A DNA stretch of 64,000 bases. It comes from Schistosoma haematobium (Eukaryota; Platyhelminthes; Trematoda; Strigeidida; Schistosomatidae). The position numbers were made by a program, and so were the translations under genes. Within the stretch, counting starts at the first letter, position 1; each line of letters begins with the position of its first letter. This document shows positions 34,401 to 43,361 of this stretch, piece by piece. The notes beneath the pieces are model-generated. The model saw only the letters and a program-made list of their open reading frames with translations, had not been told where the DNA came from and did no database searches. The stretch lies in NCBI RefSeq assembly GCF_000699445.3, contig NC_067195.1, forward strand, positions 15,312,787 through 15,376,786, written 5' to 3'.

Positions 34401-36749
34401 GTTTAATTTCTGATAGAAATTGCATGACATGATTAGCTGGTTTCTTTTTGACTGGAATCATTGTCATTCATGTTTCCTGTTTGATTGATGGATAATAATT
34501 TAAGCATAGAATCAGACTACAACGGTGGGAATATTAACTGAATCTGTTATAACAATGCCTTTTATTCATTCTATGTTACTGATCGTCTGAATAATCAAAT
34601 GATGTTTTATGACAGACATATTGTCATATTGCATTGTACTAATGAAACTTTAAACAGCTAAAAGCTGAATAATTATTACAGGTAGTTGAATACCTGGGAT
34701 CTGATTTCTAGTTCATTCCACTGAATAGAATAAAGTTATTACTTTTAGTAAATAATGTTCTCCCAAGGGTAACACTCGATACAGTCTTTTATGCAATGGA
34801 TAATTAAACAAAACTAGGAAAGAAAATTATCCGGCACTCAAATAATTCACATTCACTGATGGATGACCTTAATTTCCGACCAACATAAAACCTCTATAAC
34901 CATCTAAAGGTTAGTTTTACTGAATATGAAACATAAATCATTTCTCGGTCTACATATATATTATTGACTTTCCACAGAATGCTCAATTTATTTGAAACTA
35001 TCAAGTTCAAACTTGGCATTGATACCAACAAACTCATTTTTGATGTATTATTTCATTTTTACCAGGTCTGTGTTGATATGGTTTTGGAACAGTTTCGTAA
35101 AAGTATTGTTCACGTTAGAGAAATTCTATTAGAGGCTGTGGCATTGATTGGTGCTGAAGACTGGACAAAAACCATTGAAGCAAATAAGGTATTTTGATTT
35201 TCTCTCACAGACTTGTCTTTTTTACGACACGACTAGATATTAGTGACACTTCATTTGCTATCACAATGTTAAACAATTTACCTAATTTCGTTTGTCTAAA
35301 AATTCTGAAAAGTATGTTTTGAACTATTCAATATTACCATATAAGATTCAGTCAGTATCATCCTCCAGACACGAACTCAATACACACTGACAGAATTTGA
35401 ACACTTTATGTCTGTTAAATTAAGCTGTCTATACAAAGGCGATAAATAACCGTAAAATGTATTTGCATCAATAAACAACTGTCATGTAATTAAAATGCCT
35501 TGAGTGTGAATATACTATTAACTAAAACCATTGTTAATATTTGATAGTCAACCTTTGTCAATACACAGTTATATAAATTCGAAAGTGTAAGATACAGTTT
35601 GAGCACATGTCGGATAAGGTGTTATCTATTTTAGTTGTTGTTATTTTCTCATTTAAACTTGTATTAATTATCTGTTATTGGGGGTCGATAAACAGATATT
35701 ATGTTTTACGTATGTGATACTGCCATGAAACTACGCTTATTTGAAGTAGAAGTTATTTGTGGTCATTCCACCATGGAATCGTTTAAGAACTAACAATTTG
35801 TTGCAGCAGTCTTGTTATCAAGGTTCAGAGAGTAGTCTCCTTAAAACAATGTCTACCAATTCTAAAAACAAAACACTCCGTTATTATCTCAAGATTGGCT
35901 TATCTAATTCATTGACCAAGTACATGTTCATGTACCTAGTTTTGGACCACACTGTTTATAAGGTCTAGTAACACCAATTATTCGAAAGTTTGAGTGTGCT
36001 GCATTGGCTTATTAAAGGAAGCGATCATCTTTCAACCAGTGGATCTCAAATCTCGACGTCACTGCATCTAGTTTAGTTTGACCAACTGGATTGTATCACT
36101 AGGTCTGATGTGAATGATGCGGCTCATAGTAGTAATATTACTAATTGCATCAATAAAGTTTCAAAACATAAAGATTGAGTTGGCTTAGTATGATTTAAAG
36201 AATGAGTTTCAACTTACCAAGTTGAATTTAATGTACTGATTCTAGTTATTGTTTGGTAAGTCGGAGAGGGGTTCAATCACTAATGAACCATTAGTGTTGG
36301 TTCAATGGACTGTTATTCTCAGTCAACACAAAAATAGGTATATTTTACATTCATTTAGGTTATAAACAATTTGAAAGAGAATTTTGTTTCTTCTTTATCA
36401 ATAAACAATAACAAAACCTGGTGCCTGACAAATAAAAGGAATCTGTAGTAATTCAATAACTACCAGGGATTATTATGCAATCCAATTTTCAGTTAAAATA
36501 TGTTACGTTCCGTACTTCATTATTTTAAGCAACTTAACCACACATATGTATTGAATGCTCTAAAGAACTATGTCACACTGAAGTAATTTCCAGCATTCAT
36601 TAGCACCTTTCGCTTCATGAATCGTATAATAATTTGTTTTCTAAATGAATCTTTTTATTTACAAGCTTTGCTTTTTAATTCTCGTTTTACAGGCGCTAGT
36701 GTCCAGCTCGCGTCAAGACTTGCTTCATCAAGAAAGTAAAGGCAAATAA
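22388..36749 (+). CDS. MTAP: S-methyl-5'-thioadenosine phosphorylase (MTAP), six coding exons
   Basis: Join 22388-22402, 23715-23860, 25457-25727, 33589-33876, 35066-35188, 36693-36749; 299 codons plus stop, all introns GT...AG, phases consistent (Arg54 split by intron 2). MTAP cleaves methylthioadenosine with phosphate to adenine and methylthioribose-1-phosphate in the cytosol, feeding methionine and purine salvage; parasites cannot make purines de novo. Visible motifs: phosphate-site GGSGFDDP (residues 10-17), PFGKPSD, RHGKGH (54-59), [17 protein letters not shown] (85-91), [34 protein letters not shown] and ATDFDCW-like VTDFDCW. Ser12 and Asn87 replace the human Thr residues, as I recall for the S. 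mansoni enzyme. The human protein is 283 residues; the extra length is a [12 protein letters not shown]...CIHPC insertion in exon 4 and the C-terminus. PNP was considered, but GGxGxDDP and VNYxANxWAL favour MTAP. Confidence 0.95.
22403..23714 (+). other. MTAP intron 1
   Basis: 1.3 kb AT-rich; donor GTAAGT, acceptor TTAG. No repeat or gene recognised inside. Confidence 0.7.
23715..23860 (+). CDS. MTAP: MTAP exon 2
   Basis: 146 nt, [12 protein letters not shown] to VACVVLP plus two bases of an Arg codon; donor GTAACC at 23861. Contains the phosphate-binding loop with Ser12. Confidence 0.95.
23861..25456 (+). other. MTAP intron 2
   Basis: 1.6 kb, acceptor TTTTGCAG. No gene or repeat recognised. 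Confidence 0.7.
25457..25727 (+). CDS. MTAP: MTAP exon 3
   Basis: 271 nt, completes Arg54 then [19 protein letters not shown] to FCERTRQ. Donor GTTAGA at 25728. Carries Asn87 in ATNACGS. Confidence 0.95.
25728..26982 (+). other. MTAP intron 3, 5' part before the transposon stack
   Basis: About 1.25 kb of AT-rich sequence with only spurious frames. It ends with the left copy of a 13-bp target duplication. Confidence 0.6.
27623..28228 (+). CDS. Endonuclease ORF, N-terminal part (young RTE-like copy)
   Basis: 201 codons. A Pro/Ser/Thr-rich leader precedes the endonuclease start [12 protein letters not shown] (catalytic Asn), [19 protein letters not shown] (catalytic Glu) and [10 protein letters not shown]. 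It ends by a frameshift near 28208: the conserved [11 protein letters not shown] continues in the next frame. The same frameshift and protein occur at 42364-42969. A start upstream is possible, since the frame is not clearly Met-initiated in the family. Confidence 0.6.
   Translation: MCDRPQAVVPWALLSRSQVTKTTSNPVSFSGTSRRTLPRCGQPGSDNRPHTSNSTQDHCIPNQPPSSLPITPPTSTLTSKLPFSASSSNVTIANDSSAQNTVPGLLKPRSKLHIGTFNVCTLCQIGQQASLARTLESRTIDVCCVSETRIQDPSVVIHLTSPRQHGEPTRYSLRVSGDAMASSRGLAGVGIALSMRRNKHC
28222..29067 (+). CDS. Endonuclease C-part fused to the C-terminal domain by deletion
   Basis: 281 codons. Residues 1-140 are endonuclease: [22 protein letters not shown] (Asp/Asn metal site), [19 protein letters not shown] and WTQID. 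From about residue 147 it reads [52 protein letters not shown] and [18 protein letters not shown], the domain that normally follows RT. No RT motif is present, so the product could not copy RNA. The open fusion is a by-product of deletion, not evidence of function. Confidence 0.6.
   Translation: MLEWIPVNSRLCTVRLNGYVRTRKDRNTRRCLFVVSAYAPTDRSSYNVKDEFYRKLSELLQKAKRSDIVLVAGDFNAQIGSLNQTERHLGGYFSIPTQRTDNGDRLLQLCSDNRLFLANTNFKHKERHRLTWRLPTPNQRWTQIDSQPHRLRWLGHVLRMSVHRLPRHAMLTDVRDGWKKVMGGQTKTWHQCLKSQTSGLSHVGRCRLLGWGPRDYRNQWLETLGDMDQNRSQWRRCIHSLPFFLRTNSFFLYYIRIAIFLLYIATSELTNFMNSVFILLC
29146..31330 (-). pseudogene. Reverse transcriptase and C-terminal region, older RTE-like copy
   Basis: On the minus strand from 31330: linker ([10 protein letters not shown]), then RT with [48 protein letters not shown] (motif A), a YVDD-type box near 29950-29965, [20 protein letters not shown] and the C-terminal [15 protein letters not shown]...[11 protein letters not shown]. 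Broken into several frames. Domain order matches 39606-41455. Confidence 0.8.
31331..32420 (-). pseudogene. Endonuclease region, older RTE-like copy
   Basis: Minus-strand frames read [76 protein letters not shown] and [18 protein letters not shown]. Catalytic Asn, Glu and Asp positions are recognisable, but frameshifts and stops separate the pieces. Confidence 0.8.
32905..33065 (-). repeat. SM-alpha-like SINE copy, degenerate hammerhead
   Basis: Minus strand carries tRNA-like A- and B-box regions (GGATTCGACCC) followed by a hammerhead-like CTGA...GACGAAACGTCTGTC. Compared with 44405-44450, about five bases are missing between CTGA and the stem II strand, which removes the required G and A of the core, so it should not self-cleave. 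It lies in MTAP intron 3. Confidence 0.55.
33066..33588 (+). other. MTAP intron 3, 3' end
   Basis: AT-rich, nothing recognised; ends in acceptor ACATTTTCAG. Confidence 0.6.
33589..33876 (+). CDS. MTAP: MTAP exon 4
   Basis: 288 nt, 96 codons, [10 protein letters not shown] to KADEEH. Donor GTGAGA at 33877. Contains [18 protein letters not shown] and TDFDCW, which line the nucleoside and methylthio pocket in the family, plus an insertion of about a dozen residues (around DKSACIHPC) relative to human. Confidence 0.95.
33877..35065 (+). other. MTAP intron 4
   Basis: 1.2 kb. Holds a tRNA-like repeat at 34158-34220, otherwise nothing recognised. Acceptor TTTTTACCAG. Confidence 0.7.
34158..34220 (+). 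repeat. tRNA-like SINE fragment
   Basis: TGTGACTTAGTAATTAAAGCAC resembles an A-box region and GATTCGAATCC an RNA polymerase III B box at usual spacing. No cloverleaf could be completed by eye, so a tRNA-derived SINE relic is likelier than a tRNA gene. Confidence 0.35.
35066..35188 (+). CDS. MTAP: MTAP exon 5
   Basis: 123 nt, [20 protein letters not shown] to TIEANK; donor GTATTT at 35189. C-terminal helices. Confidence 0.95.
35189..36692 (+). other. MTAP intron 5
   Basis: 1.5 kb AT-rich, acceptor CGTTTTACAG. A short tRNA-like stretch near 36005-36060 is too weak to call. Confidence 0.7.
36693..36749 (+). CDS. MTAP: MTAP exon 6 (stop)
   Basis: 57 nt, [18 protein letters not shown] then TAA at 36747-36749. 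Confidence 0.85.
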   Translation, partial: ALVSSSRQDLLHQESKGK

Positions 36750-36816
36750 ATATGAGGATAATCGGAATTTATTGTCTGTGAACATGAACAAATGAAGTTT
36801 AATTGACTATTTTACA

Positions 36817-36963
36817 AATAAAGATTTTAAAGAATGTTCTTATTTAATTGACAGTAATTATGAAATTGAATATTTTTCATGACAAGTGTTTTCTACTTTT
36901 AATTGGTTGTTTTGTTAGAATCCTATGAAATTTGTATTTGAAAATAAAACTTAAAACAATAAA
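36817..36963 (+). terminator. MTAP polyadenylation signals
   Basis: AATAAA occurs at 36817-36822, 36943-36948 and 36958-36963, 68 to 209 bases after the stop. Which is used cannot be told. Confidence 0.5.
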
Positions 36964-37600
36964 ATGAGCAAGCATTTTCTTTTTTTTTAATTCGGTTCAG
37001 TGTAAACAGTTAGAAGTGAATTCAATCAGGCACACAGCCATGAGTAATGTAGAATCTGGCACATTCGTTTTTAATCAGTTCAATATGTTTCTATACGCTA
37101 TGTTTATCAAAACTGTGATATATGCGTGATGTATTACATGAAATCGAGTTTGCAATGGATTCTGGAGATCGTTCATAACTGACACCATCTGATGTCGAGG
37201 ACTAAAATCTGAAGATGAACACAAGTGACAGCTCAAAATAACTTAAATCAAGTTATTCCCCTGTTTCTCCAGGTAAATCTCACTAAGATAGTCTAGGAAC
37301 AACTTTCTAGACTTATTATACGGAAGAAGTATTTAATTTCCGGGGCATTCAAGATCATATTTTAGTAGTAATAATAAAATGACCAACTAACCTAATATTT
37401 TGAAATCAACTTTTAGTTAGAGTTTTCAATTGAGGAGGTCCGTGGTTTGGACTCAGGTTCAGTTATGTATTTCCTCATAAAGTTATTATGGCATCCATTT
37501 TGTTGTGGCGTCGCCCTTAGCATGTCTAATTCTTCTATATTATCCTAATAGTATAGTCACTGGATTTCATCACTCAGATATTTAAATAGATTAATTTTAT
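36964..37600. other. Intergenic DNA downstream of MTAP
   Basis: No gene recognised. A short GGTCCGTGGTTTGGACTCAGG at about 37437 faintly recalls a tRNA-like SINE. Confidence 0.4.
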
Positions 37601-37609
37601 GTTGCGGGG

Positions 37610-37749
37610 TGTGAAGCACGTCCATCGATTGTTTTGACATGTGAAGAATAAGATACCGTTCAATGAAATCCGTCTCTCTAATAGGTTGTATGATCTATGC
37701 AGTAGGACTGTGCTGAGTAAAGAAGCTTGGACGGAACTGTATATTCACT
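37610..37749 (+). pseudogene. Penelope-like element relic, upstream piece
   Basis: A frame reads NKIPFNEIRLSNRLYDLCSR then SKEAWTEL, resembling the segment before the GIY-YIG domain of Penelope-like elements. It stops at the target duplication TGTATATTCACT, beyond which (44072) the relic continues. Confidence 0.4.
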
Positions 37750-37899
37750 GACTTACGCTTGTTACTCCCAATGTAGCTATAGGCCGCCGAACCACTCTGC
37801 CCTGGGCATTCCTTTCTAGTTCTATCCAATTGTTGTTCATTCTTCTTATGTCTGTCTCCATTTCTCGGTGTAATGTGTTCTTTGGTCTTCCTCTACTCC

Positions 37900-38758
37900 T
37901 TTGGCCTTGAGGATTCTAAGTGAGGGCTTGTCTCGTGACGCAGTTGGGTGCTTTCCTCAATGTGTGTCCTATCCACTTCCAGCGCTTCTTCCTGATTTCT
38001 TCCTCCACTGGGATCTGGTTTGTTCTCTCCCACAGTACGTTGTTGCTAATAGTGTCCGGCCAATGGATCTGAAGTATTTTGCGTAGACAATTGTTAATAA
38101 ACACCTGTATTTTCTGGATGATGGCTTTTGTAGTTCTCCAGGTTTCTGCCCCATACAGTAGAACTGTCTTGACATTTGTATTGAAAATCCTGACCTTGGT
38201 GTTGGTTGACAGTTGCTTTGAGTTCCAGATGTTCCTCAGTTGTAAATATGCTGCTCTTGCTTTTCCGATCCCCGCGCCTTCACATCTGCATCAGATCCAC
38301 CGTGCTCATCAATGATGCTGCCCAAATATGTAAAGGTTTTTACATCTTCCAAATCTTCTCCGTCAGTTGTGATTGGATTGGTGCATGCTGTGTTGTATCG
38401 GAGAATCTTGCTTTTCCCTTTGTGTATGTTGAGACCTAGTGCTGCTGAGGCTGCTGCTACATTGGTCGTCTTCAGCATTTGTTGTTGCGTGCGCGATAGA
38501 AGAGCTAGATCATCTGAGATGTCTAGATCGTACAACTGCACCTAGCTGTCCACTGTATTTCATACTTCCTTTCAGATCTTGACGTCTTCATGATCCAGTC
38601 GATCACCAGGAGAAAGAAAGAGTGAGAGTAAGTTACTTTGCCTGACACCGGTTTTTACTTCGAACGAGTCTGTGGGCTGTCCTCCATGCACAATTTCGCA
38701 GTTTAATCCATCATAGGAATTCCGTATTATATTGGCCATCTTCTCAGGCATGCTCCTC
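37900..38758 (-). pseudogene. Reverse transcriptase C-terminal half, SR2-like element
   Basis: Minus strand reads EKMANIIRNSYDGLNCEIVH, SFEVKTGVRQ (motif B, then frameshift), DLDISDDLALLSRT (motif C; FADD-type box mutated to ISDD), [41 protein letters not shown], [20 protein letters not shown], and [14 protein letters not shown]. This is the RTE order. Several frameshifts, e.g. at about 38236. Confidence 0.8.
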
Positions 38759-39435
38759 TCCTATTGCTTGTTTACTTCTGTGTATTCAGCTTGTGCCTTG
38801 GTTTTCTCTGCTCTTGTTCGGCTGGTGTTGATTGCTGCCTTCTTGTTCCTCCTTTCTTGAATCATATCCAGTGTATCAACAGTGATCCATTCCCTGTGAT
38901 AGTGCTTCTAGTGGCCCAGAACCTCATGACATGTTGAAGTGATTGCCTCATTTATCCCTTCCCAGTTGCTCTCCATAGTAGTTCCCTCTTCATTGAATAG
39001 ATCGTTAAAGGCCTGGAACCTACTACCGAGGGCTATCATGAATTTGTTAAGTTGGCCAGTATCCCGAAGAAAGGCGTACTGAATTTTTGTGATGTTGTCC
39101 GCCCCGTCGTCAAGTGCTTCTCGAGTTTCAATTTCATCTTGGCGACCAGCAAGTGATCTGAGGCTATATCAGCCCCTCTTTTGGTTCTCACATCCTCTAT
39201 CGTCCTCCTGAAATTTTTGTTGATGCAGATATGGTCGATTTTGTTCCGTGTAGTGTGATCCGGTGAAATCCATGTGGTTTTGTGTATGTGTTTATGTGGC
39301 AATATAGTGGCGCCTATGACGAGTTTATTGAAAGCATATAGGTTTGCAAATCCCTCACCATTTTTGTTTCTCCCAGTCCATGTCGTCCCATGATATCTTC
39401 ATATCCGATGTTGTCCATTTCAACCTGAGCATTTA
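38759..39435 (-). pseudogene. Endonuclease C-part and linker, SR2-like element
   Basis: From the insertion point, minus strand: Gln-Val after LNA, then NIGYEDIMGRHGLG, a frameshift, YAFNKLVIGATILPHKHIHK, TWISPDHTTRNKIDHICINK and ADIASDHLLVAKMKL (catalytic Asp/His SDH). The linker AEKTKAQAEYTEVNKQ ends at the deletion near 38759. Confidence 0.8.
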
Positions 39436-39605
39436 GTCAGTCAGTCAGCTACAACGTAGAACCAGGCACATATGTGCATCGGTCCAGGTTTCCATACCGC
39501 ATCAGCACAACAAGATGAACACCGGATTTATAAAAGTAGTTAATTCAGAGGTGGTAATATATAAGAGAAAGATTGCATATAGAGATATAGTACAAGAAGA
39601 AAGAA

Positions 39606-40171
39606 TTAGTTCGTAGAAAGAAAGATATGAAGCGATTTTAATCTTAGTTTAAGGGAAGATAGAGAGTGTGTACACCGACGCCATTGTGATCGATTCTGAT
39701 CCATGTCACCCAGAGTCTCTAACCATTGGTTACGATAGTCACGCGGACCCCAACCAAGTAGTCTGCATCTACCAACATGGCTCAGACCAGGAGTTTGCGA
39801 CTTCAAGCACTGATGCCACGTTTTGGTTTGGCCGCCCCTAACTTTCTTCCAACCATTCCCAACACCGGTTAGTATTGCACGTCGTGGTAATCGGTGTTCA
39901 GGCATACGCAACACGTGGACCAACCATCTCGGTCGATGAAGATTCACAACCTCATCAATTAATTTACCATCATTCCCTAATACCCTGCGTCTAACCTCAT
40001 TATTACTTACCCGGTGATCCCAGCAATATTCCTAAGGCGTATGTAGTCAAATACTTGTAGCTTACGAGTATCTTCAACCCTTAATGACCATGTTTCGCAC
40101 CCTTAAAATAAAACAGAACGAACTGTCGCGCAACATACTCGTCCCTTAGTTGATGGACGGATATCTCGCCT
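39606..40171 (-). pseudogene. C-terminal domain, nested RTE-like element
   Basis: After a TAG at the end of LRHLW the reading continues RRDIRPSTKGRVCC and CETWSLRVEDTRKLQVFDY, then from 39947 [40 protein letters not shown] and [20 protein letters not shown]. It matches the fused C-part at 28.7-28.9 kb. Confidence 0.75.
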
Positions 40172-41455
40172 TCACCATAGGTGACGTAAGTTGGCAAAAG
40201 CCAAAGGAACTTTCCGAATCCGTGCTGAGATTTCGTCAGACACCAACCCATTACGGCTGATCAGACTTCCAAGATGAGTGAAGTTGTCAACGTGTTCAAC
40301 TACTTCACTCCCTATCCTTAGTTCAGGTGTTGACGTAGACCAGTCCTGAAGCAACAACTTGCATTTAGAGGGAGAAAAGCGCATTCCAAACATTCTGCTA
40401 TTGTTGCTCAGTGCTACCAAAAGATTCTGCATTCTATCAGTGTCTCTACTAAACATGACTATGTCATCTGCGTATTCTAAGTCGATAAGTGGACCTCCTG
40501 GAAGGAGATCAACACCCGAGAATTCAGTCGACGAGAATGTTATTTCCACTAGTAGGTCTATGATGAAGTTAAACAGAAATGGGGAAAGTGGACAGCCTTG
40601 ACGGACACCACTTGAGGTTGCAAAAGTAGATGACAGTTCGCCATAAGCTCTGACTCGATTGGTAGTGTTCGAGTAAAGAGCCTTCACAAGGTTTATGTAC
40701 TTCCGAGGTACGCCTTTCAATGACAGACATTGCCACAGAATCTCGCGGTCTACCGAGTCAAATGCTGCTTTCAAGTCGAGAAAGACCACCCTTGTCGGAC
40801 GCCGATAAGTATGCCTATGTTCTAGAATCTGACGAATGGTGAATATGTGGTCGATGCAGCCACGACCAGGTCTGAAGCCAGCTTGGTTCTCTCGTGTTTG
40901 CAGTTCACAAGTCTTAGTTAGGCGTCTGATAATTATCGAGGCTAGTATTTTAGATACTATATTTGTTAAACTAATCCCTCTGTGGTTGTCACAGGATGAT
41001 TTTGACCCTTTCTTATATATTGGGACGATAAGTGATTGTGACCAGTCAGATGGGATAACGTCTGACTCCCAGATCTTAGCTAAAATATTAGTAAACCTAA
41101 TCGCTAAAATTGGACTACCATCCTTAAAGACCTCTAGAGCCAATCCATCTGGACCAGCTGCCCTTCCTCGTTTCAGATTAAATATAGCCTTTTGAACTTC
41201 TGCTAGAGTTGGGGGACCTACTTCAATGTTCCATTCACACTGTCTGGGAATGGAGAGTAGTTGTAGAGTAGCTAAAGGCCAGCTGAACTGTTCTCTGAAA
41301 TGTTCCACCCATCGTTCTAAACGTCTGGACTGAGAGCAGATGAGGGTGTCGTCTTTTTCCGAAATAGTCTCACTTACACTTGACTTGTTAATTCCAGTTT
41401 CTTTTATTAGTCTGTAGAGCTGTCTTGTGTTCCCTATAATCGCCGCCTTTTCCAT
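40172..41455 (-). CDS. Reverse transcriptase ORF, nested RTE-like element
   Basis: 427 codons. RT blocks in order: [87 protein letters not shown] (motif A), SSGVRQGCPLSPFLFNFIID (motif B), DLEYADDIVMFSRD (motif C, YADD intact), MRFSPSKCKLLLQDW and NFTHLGSLISRNG. Catalytic Asp residues are all present. The first Met is only the frame's first; normally this is part of a longer endonuclease-RT polyprotein, and the linker lies upstream in other frames. Function: target-primed reverse transcription in the nucleus. Confidence 0.8.
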   Translation of the reverse strand: MEKAAIIGNTRQLYRLIKETGINKSSVSETISEKDDTLICSQSRRLERWVEHFREQFSWPLATLQLLSIPRQCEWNIEVGPPTLAEVQKAIFNLKRGRAAGPDGLALEVFKDGSPILAIRFTNILAKIWESDVIPSDWSQSLIVPIYKKGSKSSCDNHRGISLTNIVSKILASIIIRRLTKTCELQTRENQAGFRPGRGCIDHIFTIRQILEHRHTYRRPTRVVFLDLKAAFDSVDREILWQCLSLKGVPRKYINLVKALYSNTTNRVRAYGELSSTFATSSGVRQGCPLSPFLFNFIIDLLVEITFSSTEFSGVDLLPGGPLIDLEYADDIVMFSRDTDRMQNLLVALSNNSRMFGMRFSPSKCKLLLQDWSTSTPELRIGSEVVEHVDNFTHLGSLISRNGLVSDEISARIRKVPLAFANLRHLW

Positions 41456-41499
41456 CTCTTTTGCTTTCGTTTCCCACCACTGCTCACGGTCGTTCCTTA

Positions 41500-41978
41500 G
41501 ACTTTTGGTTAACCTAGATCTGATTCGTTTGCGCTCTTCATCATGTTCAGAGCCTGACGGGATGAGTTAACGAGAATCCATCAGTGTGATAGACCTTGAG
41601 GAAATCCATTGATTCTTTGTAACCCTTTGGTTTAAATCACTAATAGATGTCACTGCTGTTTCCACAGCTGTTTGTATAGCTTTCCAAGCAACATCTGGGT
41701 CAGCCTCGTTTTCAGAACTACCTAATTGGGGACTCAGTTGTTCTTGGAACCTATTTTTGGTTTTCTCGTTACTCAACTCAGTTCTAATGGATCTTTTTAA
41801 TGTGGCTTTTTTGCGTCCGGTGAGGCGCAAGCAGATGCGTGCCCGTATTAGGGCGTGGTCGGAGTTCAAGAAAGTACTCCAGAATGAGCGACAATCTTCT
41901 ACCGACAGTCTCCAACGATGACTGATGGCAATATAGTCTATTTAAGTCCATCGTTGGTTTGGTGTAGGGAGTCGCCAT
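41500..41978 (-). pseudogene. Endonuclease C-end and linker, nested RTE-like element
   Basis: Minus-strand frames [35 protein letters not shown] (SDHA is the endonuclease catalytic pair), FQEQLSPQLGSSENEADPDV and WKAIQTAVETAVTS. Frameshifts separate them from the flanking frames. Confidence 0.65.
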
Positions 41979-42370
41979 GTTAGACGATGTCTCTCCTTAT
42001 GCTTAAAATTTGTGTTTGCTAAAAATAAACGATTGTCTGAGCACAGTTGCAGCAGACGATCACCATTATCTGTTCGCTGTGTCGGAATACTAAAATACCC
42101 ACCTAAATGCCTTTCTGTTTGGTTTAAGCTACCTATCTGAGCATTAAAGTCACCTGCTACGAGTACTATGTCTGAGCGTTTAGCTTTCTGAAGAAGTTCA
42201 GAAAGCTTTCTGTAAAATTCATCTTTCACATTATATGAGCTGCGGTCGGTGGGAGCGTAGGCAGAAACGACAAAAAGGCAACGACGTGTGTTCCTATCCT
42301 TCCGAGTTCTTACGTAGCCGTTTAGCCGAACAGTACATAAACGACTGTTAACGGGGATCCACTCTAACAA
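41942..42370 (-). CDS. Endonuclease middle part, nested RTE-like element
   Basis: 142 codons, identical in predicted protein to the first ~142 codons of 28222-29067: [22 protein letters not shown] and [19 protein letters not shown]. Starts at the frameshift shared with that copy. Confidence 0.65.
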   Translation of the reverse strand: MLEWIPVNSRLCTVRLNGYVRTRKDRNTRRCLFVVSAYAPTDRSSYNVKDEFYRKLSELLQKAKRSDIVLVAGDFNAQIGSLNQTERHLGGYFSIPTQRTDNGDRLLQLCSDNRLFLANTNFKHKERHRLTWRLPTPNQRWT

Positions 42371-42969
42371 TGCTTGTTCCGCCTCATGCTTAGTGCTATC
42401 CCTACTCCTGCCAGTCCACGAGAGCTGGCCATCGCGTCACCAGATACACGGAGGGAGTATCTCGTTGGCTCTCCGTGTTGCCGAGGTGAGGTCAAGTGAA
42501 TGACCACACTGGGATCCTGTATGCGTGTTTCAGAGACGCAGCATACATCAATGGTACGAGATTCTAGGGTTCTAGCCAGGGAAGCCTGTTGACCGATTTG
42601 ACATAGAGTGCATACGTTGAAGGTTCCAATGTGTAGTTTGGAGCGAGGTTTCAGTAGACCTGGGACAGTGTTTTGAGCACTAGAGTCGTTGGCTATCGTG
42701 ACATTTGAGGACGAAGCCGAAAAAGGAAGTTTAGAGGTGAGAGTCGATGTAGGAGGAGTAATAGGAAGTGAAGACGGAGGTTGATTAGGAATACAGTGGT
42801 CTTGAGTGCTGTTAGAGGTATGAGGGCGGTTATCACTCCCCGGTTGCCCACACCGTGGAAGGGTTCTTCTGGAGGTACCTGAAAAGGAAACTGGATTAGA
42901 GGTGGTCTTAGTGACCTGGGAGCGTGACAGCAGTGCCCAAGGGACAACTGCTTGAGGTCGGTCACACAC
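42364..42969 (-). CDS. Endonuclease N-terminal part, nested RTE-like element
   Basis: 201 codons, same predicted protein as 27623-28228, with [12 protein letters not shown] and [12 protein letters not shown]. The identity of both the protein and the terminal frameshift links the two copies to one parent. Confidence 0.65.
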   Translation of the reverse strand: MCDRPQAVVPWALLSRSQVTKTTSNPVSFSGTSRRTLPRCGQPGSDNRPHTSNSTQDHCIPNQPPSSLPITPPTSTLTSKLPFSASSSNVTIANDSSAQNTVPGLLKPRSKLHIGTFNVCTLCQIGQQASLARTLESRTIDVCCVSETRIQDPSVVIHLTSPRQHGEPTRYSLRVSGDAMASSRGLAGVGIALSMRRNKHC

Positions 42970-43350
42970 GACCTTTTTATGGGTAATTGTTGTGTTAGCT
43001 CCGTACTTTTTGGGACCTTACCGCCGGAGACGGATATCCGTGGGATAAGGCGAGGTGTGCATTTTTAGGGTCGACCGCTTCTAACCCCACCCCTCCTTGT
43101 GGGAAGGCAGCATCGCTGTCATGCTGGTTGTCTGAAGGAAACACCTTACTGCTGTCACACCTCTGTACAGTCAGCAGTACGACTTCGCCTTCGGACCTTG
43201 GACTTGCTGCTTTTAGTCTTACCGCTCTTCAACCGACCTGTCTGACATGGTAGGACCTTGAAGAACAGTTGTTCCATCCAGTATAGCTCGGTTGCTTTAT
43301 CACGATAGGCAAGCCGGACCACCACGTCAAGGTAGCAACAACGGTCGGGT
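42970..43350 (-). other. 5' leader of the nested RTE-like element
   Basis: Aligns base for base, with few differences, with 27243-27622. The minus-strand 5' end is CCCGACCGTTGTTGC. Confidence 0.65.
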
Positions 43351-43361
43351 CTGAGCATTTA

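Larger units (their letters stand above)
39436..43350 (-). mobile_element. RTE-like non-LTR retrotransposon, full length, nested
   Basis: 3,915 bp, flanked by CTGAGCATTTA (39425-39435 and 43351-43361) and inserted exactly within the GDLNAQ endonuclease motif of the SR2-like element. 5' leader, proline-rich start, endonuclease, linker, RT and C-terminal domain are all present; the 3' end is a GACT tandem tail. Sister of 27243-29133. Coding is broken by several shifts, but the RT frame of 427 codons is intact. Confidence 0.9.

Noticed and set aside
36005..36060. tRNA-like box in MTAP intron 5
   Set aside because: The B-box match is poor (CAAATCTCGAC) and no A box fits.
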